From DASSUW01 sp963759375 (GTDB taxonomy: Bacteria; Actinomycetota; Thermoleophilia; Solirubrobacterales; Solirubrobacteraceae), in NCBI GenBank assembly GCA_963759375.1, contig CAVWYY010000006.1:496001-560000 (forward strand): a DNA stretch of 64,000 nt. Direction: 5' to 3'. Made by a program: the position numbers and the translations under genes. The notes beneath the pieces are model-generated. The model saw only the letters and a list, made by a program, of their open reading frames with translations. It was not told where the DNA came from and did not search any database. Shown in pieces: positions 42,273-50,729 of this stretch (the stretch's first letter is position 1; the number at the start of each line of letters is the position of its first letter).

Positions 42273-42685
42273 GCAGCGGCGCGATCGAGCTCGCGGAACC
42301 GCAGCCTGATCCGGGTGCCACCGTCGTCCGGGCGCTCGACGTTCATGGCCGAGGCGGCGGCGCCGATGATCGACAGGCCGAGGCCGGCGCCCGGGCTCCC
42401 GGGGTTCGGCCGCATGCCGCAGCCGTAGTCGCGCACGACGACGACGAGCTCGTTCGGGTACACGCAGGCGACGACGCGCACCTTGCCGGCGGTGCCATCG
42501 CGGTACGCATGCAGGACGACATTGGACACGGCCTCCGACACGGCGAGCGCCACGTCGGCCGACACGGTGCCGAACTGCTCGTCGACGAACGCGCCGAGCT
42601 CGCGCCGGACGACCGCGACCGAAGGCGGCTCCGCGTCAAGGCGAAGCTCCAGTCGGTCATCGGGTCGGGCCGGCATCGTGCGCAT
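42269..42685 (-). CDS. RsbW-like serine kinase / ATP-binding regulator
   Basis: 138 residues with a HATPase_c_2 fold: ALAVSEAVSNVVLHAYRDG (N box), VVVVRDYGCGMRPNPGSPG (G1) and GAGLGLSIIGAAAS (G2). Such anti-sigma kinases control sigma factors of the SigB/F type; one begins at 63762 but is not linked. MPARPDDRLEL nine bases in is an alternative start. The overlap with the MOSC start suggests shared transcription. Confidence 0.82.
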   Translation of the reverse strand: MRTMPARPDDRLELRLDAEPPSVAVVRRELGAFVDEQFGTVSADVALAVSEAVSNVVLHAYRDGTAGKVRVVACVYPNELVVVVRDYGCGMRPNPGSPGAGLGLSIIGAAASAMNVERPDDGGTRIRLRFRELDRAAA

Positions 42686-42748
42686 CAGACGATCTCGCCT
42701 TGTTCTGCGGCGAAATCGTAGCGGCCGGCCCGCCCGGATCTCCGCCCG

Positions 42749-43390
42749 CTACAAGGCGCCGACCCGCTTGATGCGGAAGCCGTAGTAGCTCGAGCCCTTC
42801 ACGAACTCGCCGAGCTGCGGGAGCACGATCCAGCCCCCGCGCAGGTCGCCACTCGGCTGGTCGAGGAAGCGCGCCAGCAGCGTCGACGCGCGCGAGCACG
42901 ACAACCGCGCGCCGAGGCGGGTCACGCGGTACTGGCCAGCCCGCAGGCGCAACGGCCCGATGCGGTCGTTGTGCTCGACCGCGAAAGTCGCGGGGCAGAC
43001 GAGCTCGCCGTGCGCGCCGCCGCCTTGACTGGCGTGGCCCGGCGTGCTGGTGCCCACGCGCACGACCACGAAGCGCCGCTCGGCCGTGCCGAAGATGAAC
43101 GTGCCGCGGCCCACGCCCTGCACCGTGTAGCGCCACGGGCTCGGCAGCCGGCCGTTGTAGTCCTGCAGGAACTCGGCGAACAGGTGCGAGGCGCGCGTGC
43201 AGCTCAAGTCGAACGGGCGCAGCTGGTACGAGCCCTCGAGCAGCTGCAGGCTGCCGATGCGGTCGTTGTGCAGCACCTCGAACGTCGCCGAGCACTGCGT
43301 CTGCCCCTGCATGAGCGCAGGCGCGCCCGTCGCGATAAGCGCGGACGCGCAGAGCGCGAGCGCGAGGATGGTCAACCGGCGGCGCGACAT
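42749..43390 (-). CDS. Secreted protein with two tandem copies of a ~95-residue domain
   Basis: 213 residues with a signal peptide (LTILALALCASALIATGAPAL). Two repeats follow: each begins C(S/P)ATF.V.HNDRIG.L.L, continues with LSC(T/S)RAS.L.A.FL and ends before a Trp segment. One Cys pair per repeat suggests a disulphide. No family is recognised; the duplicated layout implies binding or structural use outside the cell. Confidence 0.7.
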   Translation of the reverse strand: MSRRRLTILALALCASALIATGAPALMQGQTQCSATFEVLHNDRIGSLQLLEGSYQLRPFDLSCTRASHLFAEFLQDYNGRLPSPWRYTVQGVGRGTFIFGTAERRFVVVRVGTSTPGHASQGGGAHGELVCPATFAVEHNDRIGPLRLRAGQYRVTRLGARLSCSRASTLLARFLDQPSGDLRGGWIVLPQLGEFVKGSSYYGFRIKRVGAL

Positions 43391-43499
43391 CGTCCCTCCC
43401 GTGTCTCGGGTTCCCAGCGCCGACCGTACGGGGCGGCGCGAACCGCCGCAGGAAAATCACCCGGTGTGGGTGAGCTCACCAGTCGGTATATGTGACGGC

Positions 43500-44057
43500 A
43501 TGCGCCTTCGGCTGGGGATCGGACTCGTCCTGCTTCTGCTCGCCGCGCCGGCACCGGCGGCGGCGAAGCCGTGGCTGTACACGGTCGGCGACTCGCTCGC
43601 CGTCGGCACCGATCCCTATCTGCCCGGCGCGCTGCCCGGCTGGGGCCTGCACTCGTCGACCGCGATCAGCCGCCACGCGCCGGACGGCCCGCCGATCCTC
43701 GCCGGGCGCGCCCGGCTCGCGCGGCACGTCGCGGTGAGCCTCGGCACCAACGACGACCCGCGCGGCGTCGACTCGTTCCGCGGATCGATCCGTCACGTGA
43801 TGCGCGTCGCCGGCGAGCGGCGCTGCGTCGCGTGGCCGAACATCGTGCGACCGCCGGTCGCGGGCGCGAGCTACGCGGCGATGAACGACGTGCTGCGCCG
43901 CCAGGCGAACAAGCGCGCGAACCTCGTGCTGGTCGACTGGGTCAAGCTCGTGCGCGACCACCCGGGCTGGCTGGCCGGCGACGGCGTGCACGTGACCGCC
44001 GACGGCTACCGGGCGCGCGCCCGGGCCTTCGCGCGCGCCCTCCGCCGCTGTCCCTGA
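43500..44057 (+). CDS. Secreted SGNH-family hydrolase
   Basis: 185 residues with signal peptide (LGIGLVLLLLAAPAPAAA). Block I YTVGDSLAVG supplies the Ser, AVSLGTNDD the Asn, and the C-terminal GDGVHVTADGY the Asp-x-x-His pair. The four blocks define a GDSL/SGNH esterase, small for the family. Likely an extracellular esterase or deacetylase. ATG at 43500. Confidence 0.82.
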   Translation: MRLRLGIGLVLLLLAAPAPAAAKPWLYTVGDSLAVGTDPYLPGALPGWGLHSSTAISRHAPDGPPILAGRARLARHVAVSLGTNDDPRGVDSFRGSIRHVMRVAGERRCVAWPNIVRPPVAGASYAAMNDVLRRQANKRANLVLVDWVKLVRDHPGWLAGDGVHVTADGYRARARAFARALRRCP

Positions 44058-44081
44058 TCAGGACGCCGGTCGCACTACACG

Positions 44082-44723
44082 TCAGTCGGCGCGGCTGAGA
44101 TCGCCCGATCCGTCGACGTTCTGCGTCAGCTGCGGATGGCCGTGGTAGCGCACGTCGCCCGAGCCGTCGACGGCCACGTCGAGCTTGTCGTCGGCGCGGA
44201 CGTCGGCGTCGCCGGACCCGCCGACGAACACGCGCGCCTCGCGGGCGGCGAGGTCGCCGAGGTCGGCGTCACCTGAGCCGTCGATGTTGACGGCCAGCCG
44301 GCCGGCGGTGCCGGCGAGCCAGATGTCGGCCGAGCCGTCGGAGCGCAGCTTGAAGGCGTCGGCGTCGATGCCGTCGACGTCGATGTCGCCCGACCCGGAC
44401 GTCTCGACGGCGCTCAGCGCCGGCACCGAGGCCTCGACGACGACGTCGTTGCCGCCGAAGCCGTGATGGTCGAACGTCACGTGCAGCGTGCCGTCGCGGA
44501 CCTCGGTGCCCACGTCGTGGATGACCTTCTCACCGGCACGCACGCGCACGCGCTGCGCCTCGCCGACGTGCAGCCGCACGTCGACCGAGGCGCGGTTGTC
44601 GATGCGCGTGAACTTGGCGACGTCGCGCGTCTGCGAGGTGCGCGGGCCGTCGTCGCCGATCGAGCAGCCGGCGAGCGCGAGCGCGGCGATGGGGAGCAGG
44701 AGCAGGGAGCGCTTGGGGAGCAT
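44082..44723 (-). CDS. DUF2807 (head-GIN) lipoprotein
   Basis: 213 residues. Lipobox ALAGCSIGDD, then a right-handed beta solenoid with repeated GSGD motifs (SGSGDIDVDG, DGSGDADLGD, GGSGDADV, DGSGDVRYHG, DGSGDLS) as in DUF2807 proteins. It is likely exposed on the cell surface. It lies beside a two-component system in the same orientation. Confidence 0.82.
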   Translation of the reverse strand: MLPKRSLLLLPIAALALAGCSIGDDGPRTSQTRDVAKFTRIDNRASVDVRLHVGEAQRVRVRAGEKVIHDVGTEVRDGTLHVTFDHHGFGGNDVVVEASVPALSAVETSGSGDIDVDGIDADAFKLRSDGSADIWLAGTAGRLAVNIDGSGDADLGDLAAREARVFVGGSGDADVRADDKLDVAVDGSGDVRYHGHPQLTQNVDGSGDLSRAD

Positions 44724-44793
44724 GCCTGCACGCTAGGCGCGGCATGCCCCCGTCACAGCGCGGGTCCCACCAGCGTTCCGGGTGGGGCTGCCC

Positions 44794-45483
44794 TCATGCC
44801 CGGGTGCGACCGCCATCGGGCCGCAGGCGGTAGCCCGCGCCGCGGATCGTCTCGATCGACTCGACGGCGAACGGGCGGTCGACCTTCTCACGCAGGTACC
44901 GGATGTAGACGTCGATCACGTTCGAGCGGTTCTCGTAGCCGCCGTCCCACACGTGGTCGAGCAGCTGCAGGCGGTCGAGGACCTGGCCGGCGTGCCGCAT
45001 GAGCGTCTCGAGCATCGCGAACTCGCGCGCCGACAGCGCGATCTCGGTCTCGCCCCGCCACGCGCGATGCGCCGCCGGGTCCAGGCGCAGGTCGCCGGCC
45101 TCCAGCACCGGCGGGCGCTCGATCGGGCCGCGGCGCGTGAGCGCACGCAGCCTTGCCGCGAGCTCGGCGAGGGAGAACGGCTTGGTGAGGTAGTCGTCGG
45201 CGCCGGTGTCGAGCCCGCGCACGCGGTCCTCGACCGCGTCGCGGGCGGTGAGCATCAACACCGGCGCGTCCACCCCGTCGTCGCGCAGCCGCCGGCACAC
45301 CTCGAAGCCGTCGATGCCCGGCAGCAGCACGTCGAGCACGATCGCGTCGTAGCCGGTGGCGCCGGCCATCCACACCGCGTCCTCCCCGTTGCCGGCCAGG
45401 TCGACCGCCATCCCGTCCTCGCGCAGGCCGCGCCCGATCAGGCCGGCCATCTTCGCCTCGTCCTCGACGATCAGGACGCGCAT
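44794..45483 (-). CDS. OmpR-family response regulator
   Basis: 229 residues. Receiver: MRVLIVEDEAKMA, phospho-Asp in YDAIVLDVLLPG, PVLMLTARDAV, DYLTKPFSLAEL; Trans_reg_C winged helix: ALSAREFAMLETLMRHAGQV, VIDVYIRYLREKVD, IETIRGAGYRL. The ATG at 45483 overlaps the kinase gene's end by 13 bases. It pairs with that kinase; likely targets are the neighbouring PepSY and DUF2807 genes (inference). Confidence 0.9.
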   Translation of the reverse strand: MRVLIVEDEAKMAGLIGRGLREDGMAVDLAGNGEDAVWMAGATGYDAIVLDVLLPGIDGFEVCRRLRDDGVDAPVLMLTARDAVEDRVRGLDTGADDYLTKPFSLAELAARLRALTRRGPIERPPVLEAGDLRLDPAAHRAWRGETEIALSAREFAMLETLMRHAGQVLDRLQLLDHVWDGGYENRSNVIDVYIRYLREKVDRPFAVESIETIRGAGYRLRPDGGRTRA

Positions 45484-46605
45484 GGCACCGAGATCCACAC
45501 GTCGGCCCCTCCGCCGGGGCGGTTGCGCGCGCCGGCCTCGCCGCCGTGCGCGCGGGCGATGACGTCGACGATCGCGAGGCCGAGGCCGGCGCCGCCGCGG
45601 CCGCGCGCCGCGTCGCCGCGCGTGAAGCGCTCGAACGCCGCGTCGAGCAGCTCGGGCGGGAAGCCAGGCCCGTCGTCGCGCACGTGCAGCTCGACGCGGT
45701 CGTCGGCGCGCTCGGCCGCGAGCTCGACGTGGGTGCCGCCGTGGCGCAGCGCGTTGTCGACGAGGTTGCCGAGCGCCTGCTCGAGCCGCTCCGGGTCGGC
45801 CTGCATGTCGATGCCGTCGGCGTCGCCCGCCCGCGTGCCCGGGAACCGCGCGGCGACGTGGCCGAGCACGGTCGTCGCGCGCAGCGGCGTCGTGCGGATC
45901 GGCAGCGCCCCCTCGTCGGCGCGCGCGATCACCAGCAGGTCCTCGGCGAGCCGCGTCAGCCGGTCGGTCTCCTCGGCGGCCGACCGCACGGCCGCCTCGA
46001 GCTCATCGCGGCTGCGCCCCTCGCGCAGCGCCAGCTCGAGCTCGGCCCGCAGGATCGCCAGCGGCGTGCGCAGCTCGTGGCTGGCGTCGGCGACGAACAC
46101 GCGCTCGCGCTCGAGCGCGGCCCGCAGCCGGGCCGACGCGGCGCCGTAGCCCGCCAGCGAGGCGATCGCCAGCGCCACCGGCCCGCCGATGAGCAGCAGG
46201 ACGGCGAGCGTGCGCAGCGCCTCGTTGCGATCGTCGACCGCCGCGCCGACGACCAGGAGCTTGCCCTCGACCGGCGTCGCGAGGAGGCGCACCGGGTCCT
46301 CACCGCCCTGGTGCTCGACGATGATCGTGCCGCGCTCCGCCCGCCGCCGCTCATCGGGCGTGAGCAGCCCTCCGCCGACCTGCGCGAAGTTCTCCTCGTC
46401 GCCCGCCGGCACCGGCTGGCCCTGTCGCACCAGCTCGGTCAGATCGGCGGCGCGGGTGCGCAGGCCCTGCTCGATCGTCGCGTCCAGCTCGGAGCCGAGC
46501 CGGAGGTACACGAAGACCCCGAGCGCGCCCAGCACGACCGCGACCAACCCGGCCGAGCGCGAGCGCCAGCCGGACGCGCCCCGGCAGTCGGGCGAAGCGG
46601 GTCAT
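45471..46605 (-). CDS. Sensor histidine kinase, likely one frame break near the start
   Basis: About 377 residues. MTRFARLPGRVRLALA (from 46605) must shift near 46555 to join VAVVLGALGVFVYLRLG, the first membrane segment; without the shift the kinase would start at a TTG at 46547. Then an outer loop, a second membrane segment (LAVLLLIGGPVALAIASLAGY), HisKA with FVADASHELRTPLAIL (phospho-His), N box QALGNLVDNALRHGG and G boxes VRDDGPGFPP and GGAGLGLAIVDVIA. It passes phosphate to the regulator at 45483. Confidence 0.85.
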
Positions 46606-46694
46606 GGCACCGCCGACGGTAGCGCCTGGCGATGAGACGCCGATGAGCGTCGCTCTCACCGCCCGCTCATCTGCCGGCCATACCGTCGCCGGCC

Positions 46695-47028
46695 ATGACC
46701 AACCACATTCAAGAAGCTCCTGGCCGGCGTCGCCGCAGTCGCAGCGCTCGCGCTCGGCGGCGCGGCCCTGGCAGGAGCCACATCCGGCGACGACCCGGCC
46801 GACAAGGGCGATTCCGAGGGCTCGGCGTCGATCGACAGCACCACGGCCGCCCGCGCCCGCCAGGCCGCCGTGGCCGAGACCGGCGGCGAGCCGGGCCACA
46901 TCGAGCGCGACGGCGAGAAGGGCGCGACCTACGAGGTCGAGGTCACGAAGCCCGACGGCTCACAGGTCGACGTCCGCCTGGACGAGCGCTTCCACGTCGT
47001 CGCGGTGGACTCGGACCACGAGGACTGA
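46695..47028 (+). CDS. PepSY-like secreted small protein, frame break near the start
   Basis: From ATG 46695 the frame must shift near 46709; the product then reads KKLLAGVAAVAALALGGAA (signal peptide), an Ala/Asp-rich spacer, VAETGGEPGHIERDGEKGA and TYEVEVTKPDGSQVDVRLD, ending DSDHED at 47028. The second part is the PepSY form common beside OmpR-type two-component systems. The in-frame version has no start codon of its own, hence the inferred one-base error. Divergent from the kinase gene. Confidence 0.6.
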
Positions 47029-47064
47029 CGCCGAGCTCCAAGGCCACGGAGAAGCCGTGAGGTT

Positions 47065-47448
47065 CTAGCCGGTCTCGGGCACCGGATCCTCGTCGCGCGC
47101 CCGCCACCACTCGGTGCCGTAGTCGATCGTCAGCTCCTCGTCGGGCTCGATCGCGCGCGCGGCGGTGAACGTGACCGTCCGCTCGTCCTGGTCGTAGGCG
47201 AGGTTGGCCTGCTCGGAGTGGTTGTAGAGCATCCCGTAGCCGAGCACGAGCACGACCGCGCCGTTGCCGTTCACCGAGTCGAACACGTAGTCGCCGAGCA
47301 GGCCGTCGGTCTCGTCGGAGGGCAGCTCGACGGTCGGGCAGACCTCGACGTCCTCGCCCTCCGCGAACGCGCGGGCGGCGAACACACCGCGCCCGCGGCG
47401 GCCCTCCCGCACCTCCAGTCCCGAGTGGGCGAACACGCGCACCGTCAC
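47065..47448 (-). CDS. SET-domain protein
   Basis: 127 residues. RRGRGVFAARAFAEGEDVEV opens the SET fold; LGYGMLYNHSEQANLAYD is the conserved N-H-S core that binds SAM and FTAARAIEPDEELTIDYGTEWW closes it. Such short bacterial SET proteins methylate protein lysines. The GTG at 47448 is chosen because the fold begins there. The stop is 34 bases from the PepSY gene end, convergent. Confidence 0.82.
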   Translation of the reverse strand: MTVRVFAHSGLEVREGRRGRGVFAARAFAEGEDVEVCPTVELPSDETDGLLGDYVFDSVNGNGAVVLVLGYGMLYNHSEQANLAYDQDERTVTFTAARAIEPDEELTIDYGTEWWRARDEDPVPETG

Positions 47449-47482
47449 GGCATCGACTGTACCCACCCGGACTCGGTACATT

Positions 47483-47496
47483 GTGAACCGGTTCAC
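47483..47496. promoter_or_regulatory. LacI-type operator palindrome in front of the oxidase gene
   Basis: GTGAACCGGTTCAC is a perfect 14-bp palindrome, extended on both sides (ATTGTGAACC / GGTTCACCAT, 9 of 10 symmetric). The central CG with AACC/GGTT arms is like LacI/GalR-family operators. It ends one base before the ATG at 47498 and lies between divergent genes. No LacI gene is present in the window. Confidence 0.55.
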
Positions 47497-47497
47497 C

Positions 47498-48652
47498 ATG
47501 CACGATCTGATCGTCATCGGCGGCGGGGTCATGGGCCGCTTCACGGCGTACAACGCCGCGGTGCGCGGCGCGAGCGTGCTCGTGCTCGAGCGCGGCCGGA
47601 TCGGTGACCCCGCGACGGCCTCCTACGGGCGCACCCGTTCGTTCCGCAACGACTACCTGGACGCGACGTACGCCCGCCTCGCCCACGAGGCCTTCACGCT
47701 GTGGGGCGACTTCGAGCGGGAGACCGGGACCCGCGTGCTCGTGCGCTGCGGCTGCATGAACATCGCCAAGCGCTCGATCACGCCCGACCTCGAGAGCACC
47801 TACGCGGAGCTGAGCCTCGCGACGCTCGTGCGCCTCGGCCTCGAGACCGAGTCCTTCGGCGGCGACGACCTGCGCCGGCGGTTCCCCTATCTCGACGCCG
47901 ACGTCGGCCACCTCGAGACGGACGCCGGCGTCGTCGACCTCCCGGCGGTGACCCGCGAACTGACCCGCGCACTCGACGACCGCGGCGTACGCACGATCGA
48001 GGGGGTCGAGACGACCGCGATCGCCCCGGACGGCGACGGGCTGCGCGTGACCACCGACGCCGGTGAGTTCGCGACCCGCTCGCTCGTCGTCACGGCGGGC
48101 CACGGGACCAACGACGTGCTGGCCCGGATCGCCGGCTGCGGCCTGCAGGTGCCGATCACCCGCGACCGGCCGAGCGAGGCGAAGTACCTGGTGCCGCAGA
48201 ACGGGACGCGTGACCGCTTCACCGCCGGCGCGATGCCGGTGATCGCCTACCTCGACGCCGGGATCTACTGCCACCCGATCGTCGACGGGCTCGTGGACGC
48301 CGTGAAGATCGGCTACTACCACCCGCCCGACCTGCCGGGCGAGGTGGCGGGCGTCGACGGCATCGCCAGCTTCGTCGAGCAGTGCATGCCCGGTCTGCGC
48401 GACGCGGCGATGCACGACGTCGACGACGTCGACCAGTGCGACTACGACCTGGTGGCCGACGACGAGTTCGTGCTCGGCGCCATCCCCGGCGTCGCGAACG
48501 CGTACGTCGGCGTCGGCTGGCGCGGCACGGGCTACAAGTTCGCCCCCTGGGTCGGCCGCGTCCTCGCCGGATGCGCGCTCCAGGGCGGCACCGTCTACGA
48601 CATCTCCCGCTTCGACCCCGCCCGCCTCGACCAAGGAGCGCCTGTCCCATGA
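47498..48652 (+). CDS. FAD-dependent oxidoreductase, sarcosine/N-methyltryptophan oxidase-like
   Basis: 384 residues. FAD site DLIVIGGGVMGRFTAYNAA, then VLVLERGRIGD and GRTRSFRNDY, as in monomeric sarcosine oxidases; C-terminal VGVGWRGTGYKFAPWVGRVLA closes the DAO fold. The family flavin-linking Cys before the end (GCGFSGHGFK type) is replaced by WRGTGYK, so FAD is likely non-covalent. Substrate: an N-methylated amine or amino acid. Coupled by ATGA to the methyltransferase gene. A GTG at 47483 would place the operator inside the gene. Confidence 0.82.
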   Translation: MHDLIVIGGGVMGRFTAYNAAVRGASVLVLERGRIGDPATASYGRTRSFRNDYLDATYARLAHEAFTLWGDFERETGTRVLVRCGCMNIAKRSITPDLESTYAELSLATLVRLGLETESFGGDDLRRRFPYLDADVGHLETDAGVVDLPAVTRELTRALDDRGVRTIEGVETTAIAPDGDGLRVTTDAGEFATRSLVVTAGHGTNDVLARIAGCGLQVPITRDRPSEAKYLVPQNGTRDRFTAGAMPVIAYLDAGIYCHPIVDGLVDAVKIGYYHPPDLPGEVAGVDGIASFVEQCMPGLRDAAMHDVDDVDQCDYDLVADDEFVLGAIPGVANAYVGVGWRGTGYKFAPWVGRVLAGCALQGGTVYDISRFDPARLDQGAPVP

Positions 48653-49698
48653 CCCGCCCGTCGCAGAGGACCCTGGAGCAGCGCCTGGCCGAGGGGCCCG
48701 TCCTCGGCGCCGAGGGCTACGTGTTCGAGCTCGAGCGGCGCGGCTACATCAAGGCGGGCCCGTACGTGCCCGAGGTGATCCTCGACGCGCCGGACGCCGT
48801 GCGCCAGCTGCACCGCGAGTTCCTGCGCGCGGGCGCGGACGTCATGGTCGCGCTCACCTACTACGCGAACCGAGAGAAGCTCAAGGACGTCGGGCGCGAC
48901 GGGGACCTCGAGGAGATGAACCGCCAGGCGGTGCGGATGGCCAACGAGGTCGCAGCCGAGGGCGACGCGCTCGTCGCCGGGAACATCTGCAACACGTGGT
49001 CGTACGACCCCGACCACCCGGTCGCCTCTGGCGCACTGGTCCGCGCGCAGTACGAGGAGCAGCTCGGCTGGGCCGTCGAGGAGGGCATCGACTTCGTGGT
49101 CGCCGAGACGTACGACCACCTCGGGGAGGCGCTGATCGGGGTCGAGGTCTGCCGGGAGCTCGGGCTGCCGGTGCTGGTGACGTTCGCCGGCGCCCAACCC
49201 GACGTCACGTTCGACGGGCACGACTACGTCGACGCGTGCCGGATCGTGGCCGAGCACGGCGCGACGGTCGTGGGTCTCAACTGCTCGCGCGGCCCCGCCA
49301 CGATGCTCCCGCTGCTCGAGCGCATCCGCGCGGTCGTCGACATCCCCGTCGCGGCGCAGCCGGTGCCGTACCACACGACGCCGTCCACACCGTTCGAGTC
49401 GCTGGAGTCCGAGGACGGCCACCGGATGTTCCCGATCGAGCTCGAGTCGTACCAGTGCACGCGGTTCGAGATGGCCGACTTCGCGCGCCGGGCGTACGAC
49501 ATCGGCGTGAGCTACATCGGCATCTGCTGCGGCGGCGGTCCGCACCACGTGCGCGCCATGGCCGAGGCGCTCGGCCGGGAGACGCCGGCCAGCCGCTACT
49601 CACCGGCGATCGAGCTGCACCCCGTGATCGGCGCGCCGCGCGGCGCCGACGGAGAGGCGCTGATGGGCGGCTGGCGCTCCGACGACGAGCCGCGCTAG
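48649..49698 (+). CDS. Homocysteine S-methyltransferase family protein (BHMT-like)
   Basis: 349 residues of the BHMT/MetH barrel type. Zn ligands are in VGLNCSRGPATM (Cys) and IGICCGGGPHHVRAMAE (Cys-Cys), the hallmark of the family. LTYYANREKL and ETYDHLGEALIGVEV are further barrel motifs. It transfers a methyl group from a donor such as a betaine to homocysteine or another thiol. Together with the preceding oxidase, this suggests stepwise use of an N-methylated compound, first as methyl donor and then by oxidation. Confidence 0.85.
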   Translation: MTRPSQRTLEQRLAEGPVLGAEGYVFELERRGYIKAGPYVPEVILDAPDAVRQLHREFLRAGADVMVALTYYANREKLKDVGRDGDLEEMNRQAVRMANEVAAEGDALVAGNICNTWSYDPDHPVASGALVRAQYEEQLGWAVEEGIDFVVAETYDHLGEALIGVEVCRELGLPVLVTFAGAQPDVTFDGHDYVDACRIVAEHGATVVGLNCSRGPATMLPLLERIRAVVDIPVAAQPVPYHTTPSTPFESLESEDGHRMFPIELESYQCTRFEMADFARRAYDIGVSYIGICCGGGPHHVRAMAEALGRETPASRYSPAIELHPVIGAPRGADGEALMGGWRSDDEPR

Positions 49699-50654
49699 CC
49701 GAGGTCCGCGAGGAACGCCAGCTTGGCCTTGAGCTGGCGCGTGCCGCCGCCCTCGTGGCCGTTGAACGGGTAGACGGCGATGTCCTTCGGGCCGCCGTAG
49801 TGGTTGTAGGCGGCGAACACGGTCGAGGCCGGCGTGACCTCGTCGATCAGGCCGACCGAGAACAGCGCCGGAGCGGTCGCGCGGCGCGCGTGGTTCACGA
49901 CGTCGATGTAGGAGAGCGTCTCGAAGATCTGCTCGACGCGGTCGCCGTGGATCGCGCAGAAGTCGATCAGCTCGCGGTACGGGCGCGCGTCGGTGATCTC
50001 GACCGCGCGACGGAAGTGCGCGAGGAACGGCACGTCGGGCATCGTCGCCGCGACGTCGTCCGCCAGGTTGGCCGCGGCGATCGACAGGGCGCCGCCCTGG
50101 CTGCCGCCGCTGGTGACGATCGAGCGGCCGTCGGCAGCCGGGTGCGCGCGCGCCGCGTCCACCGCCCGCACCGCGTCGACGAACAGGCGCGTGAAGTAGT
50201 GCGTGCGGGGATCGGCGATCCCGCGCGTCAGGAACCCGGGCGCGCTCGGCGCACCGCCGTCGCCCGGGTCAGGCGTCTCCGCGCCCCGCCAGTCGCCGCC
50301 CTGGCCACGCAGGTCCATGACCATGTGCGGGTGGCCGGCGGCGCTGAACGGCAGCCAGTCCAGCGGATCGCCCCTTCCGCCGCCGTAGCCGACGAACTCG
50401 ACGACGAACGGCCCGGGCACCGCTTCGCGCGGCACGTACAGCCACGCCTTGACCGGCGTGCCGCCGTGCCCCGGGAACGTGACGTCGAACACCTCGGCAT
50501 GGCGGATCCGCGTCTCGGCAGGCGCGAACTCCGGCGCGCCCCCGTGCTCGCGCGCCGCGGCCACCTCGCCCGCCCAGAAGGCGTCGAAGTCCTCGGGGTC
50601 GAGAACGTCCGGGCGGAACGCGCGCAGCTCGTCCAGTGGCAGGTCGACAAACAC
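49695..50654 (-). CDS. Acetylxylan esterase / cephalosporin-C deacetylase family
   Basis: 319 residues of the AXE1 alpha/beta hydrolase family. Nucleophile Ser in IVTSGGSQGGALSIAA, Asp in FSVGLIDEVTPASTVF, His in YPFNGHEGGG; HMVMDLRGQGGDWRG is the conserved oxyanion-side motif. It removes acetyl groups from xylan, xylo-oligosaccharides or similar esters in the cytosol (no signal peptide). GTG 50654 opens the natural N-terminus VFVDLPLDEL. Converges on the BHMT-like gene with a 4-base overlap. Confidence 0.88.
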   Translation of the reverse strand: MFVDLPLDELRAFRPDVLDPEDFDAFWAGEVAAAREHGGAPEFAPAETRIRHAEVFDVTFPGHGGTPVKAWLYVPREAVPGPFVVEFVGYGGGRGDPLDWLPFSAAGHPHMVMDLRGQGGDWRGAETPDPGDGGAPSAPGFLTRGIADPRTHYFTRLFVDAVRAVDAARAHPAADGRSIVTSGGSQGGALSIAAANLADDVAATMPDVPFLAHFRRAVEITDARPYRELIDFCAIHGDRVEQIFETLSYIDVVNHARRATAPALFSVGLIDEVTPASTVFAAYNHYGGPKDIAVYPFNGHEGGGTRQLKAKLAFLADLG

Positions 50655-50729
50655 GGCGCGGACGATACGTCGTCTGCTGCATGACTGGCTGACGCCGATC
50701 CGCCGGAGCGACATCTAGCCTCGACGTTC

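Noticed and set aside
42657..43460. Long minus-strand frame overlapping the duplicated-domain secreted protein
   Set aside because: Alternative frame with Arg/Ala/Pro-rich product; the 42749-43390 frame has the signal peptide and internal repeats.
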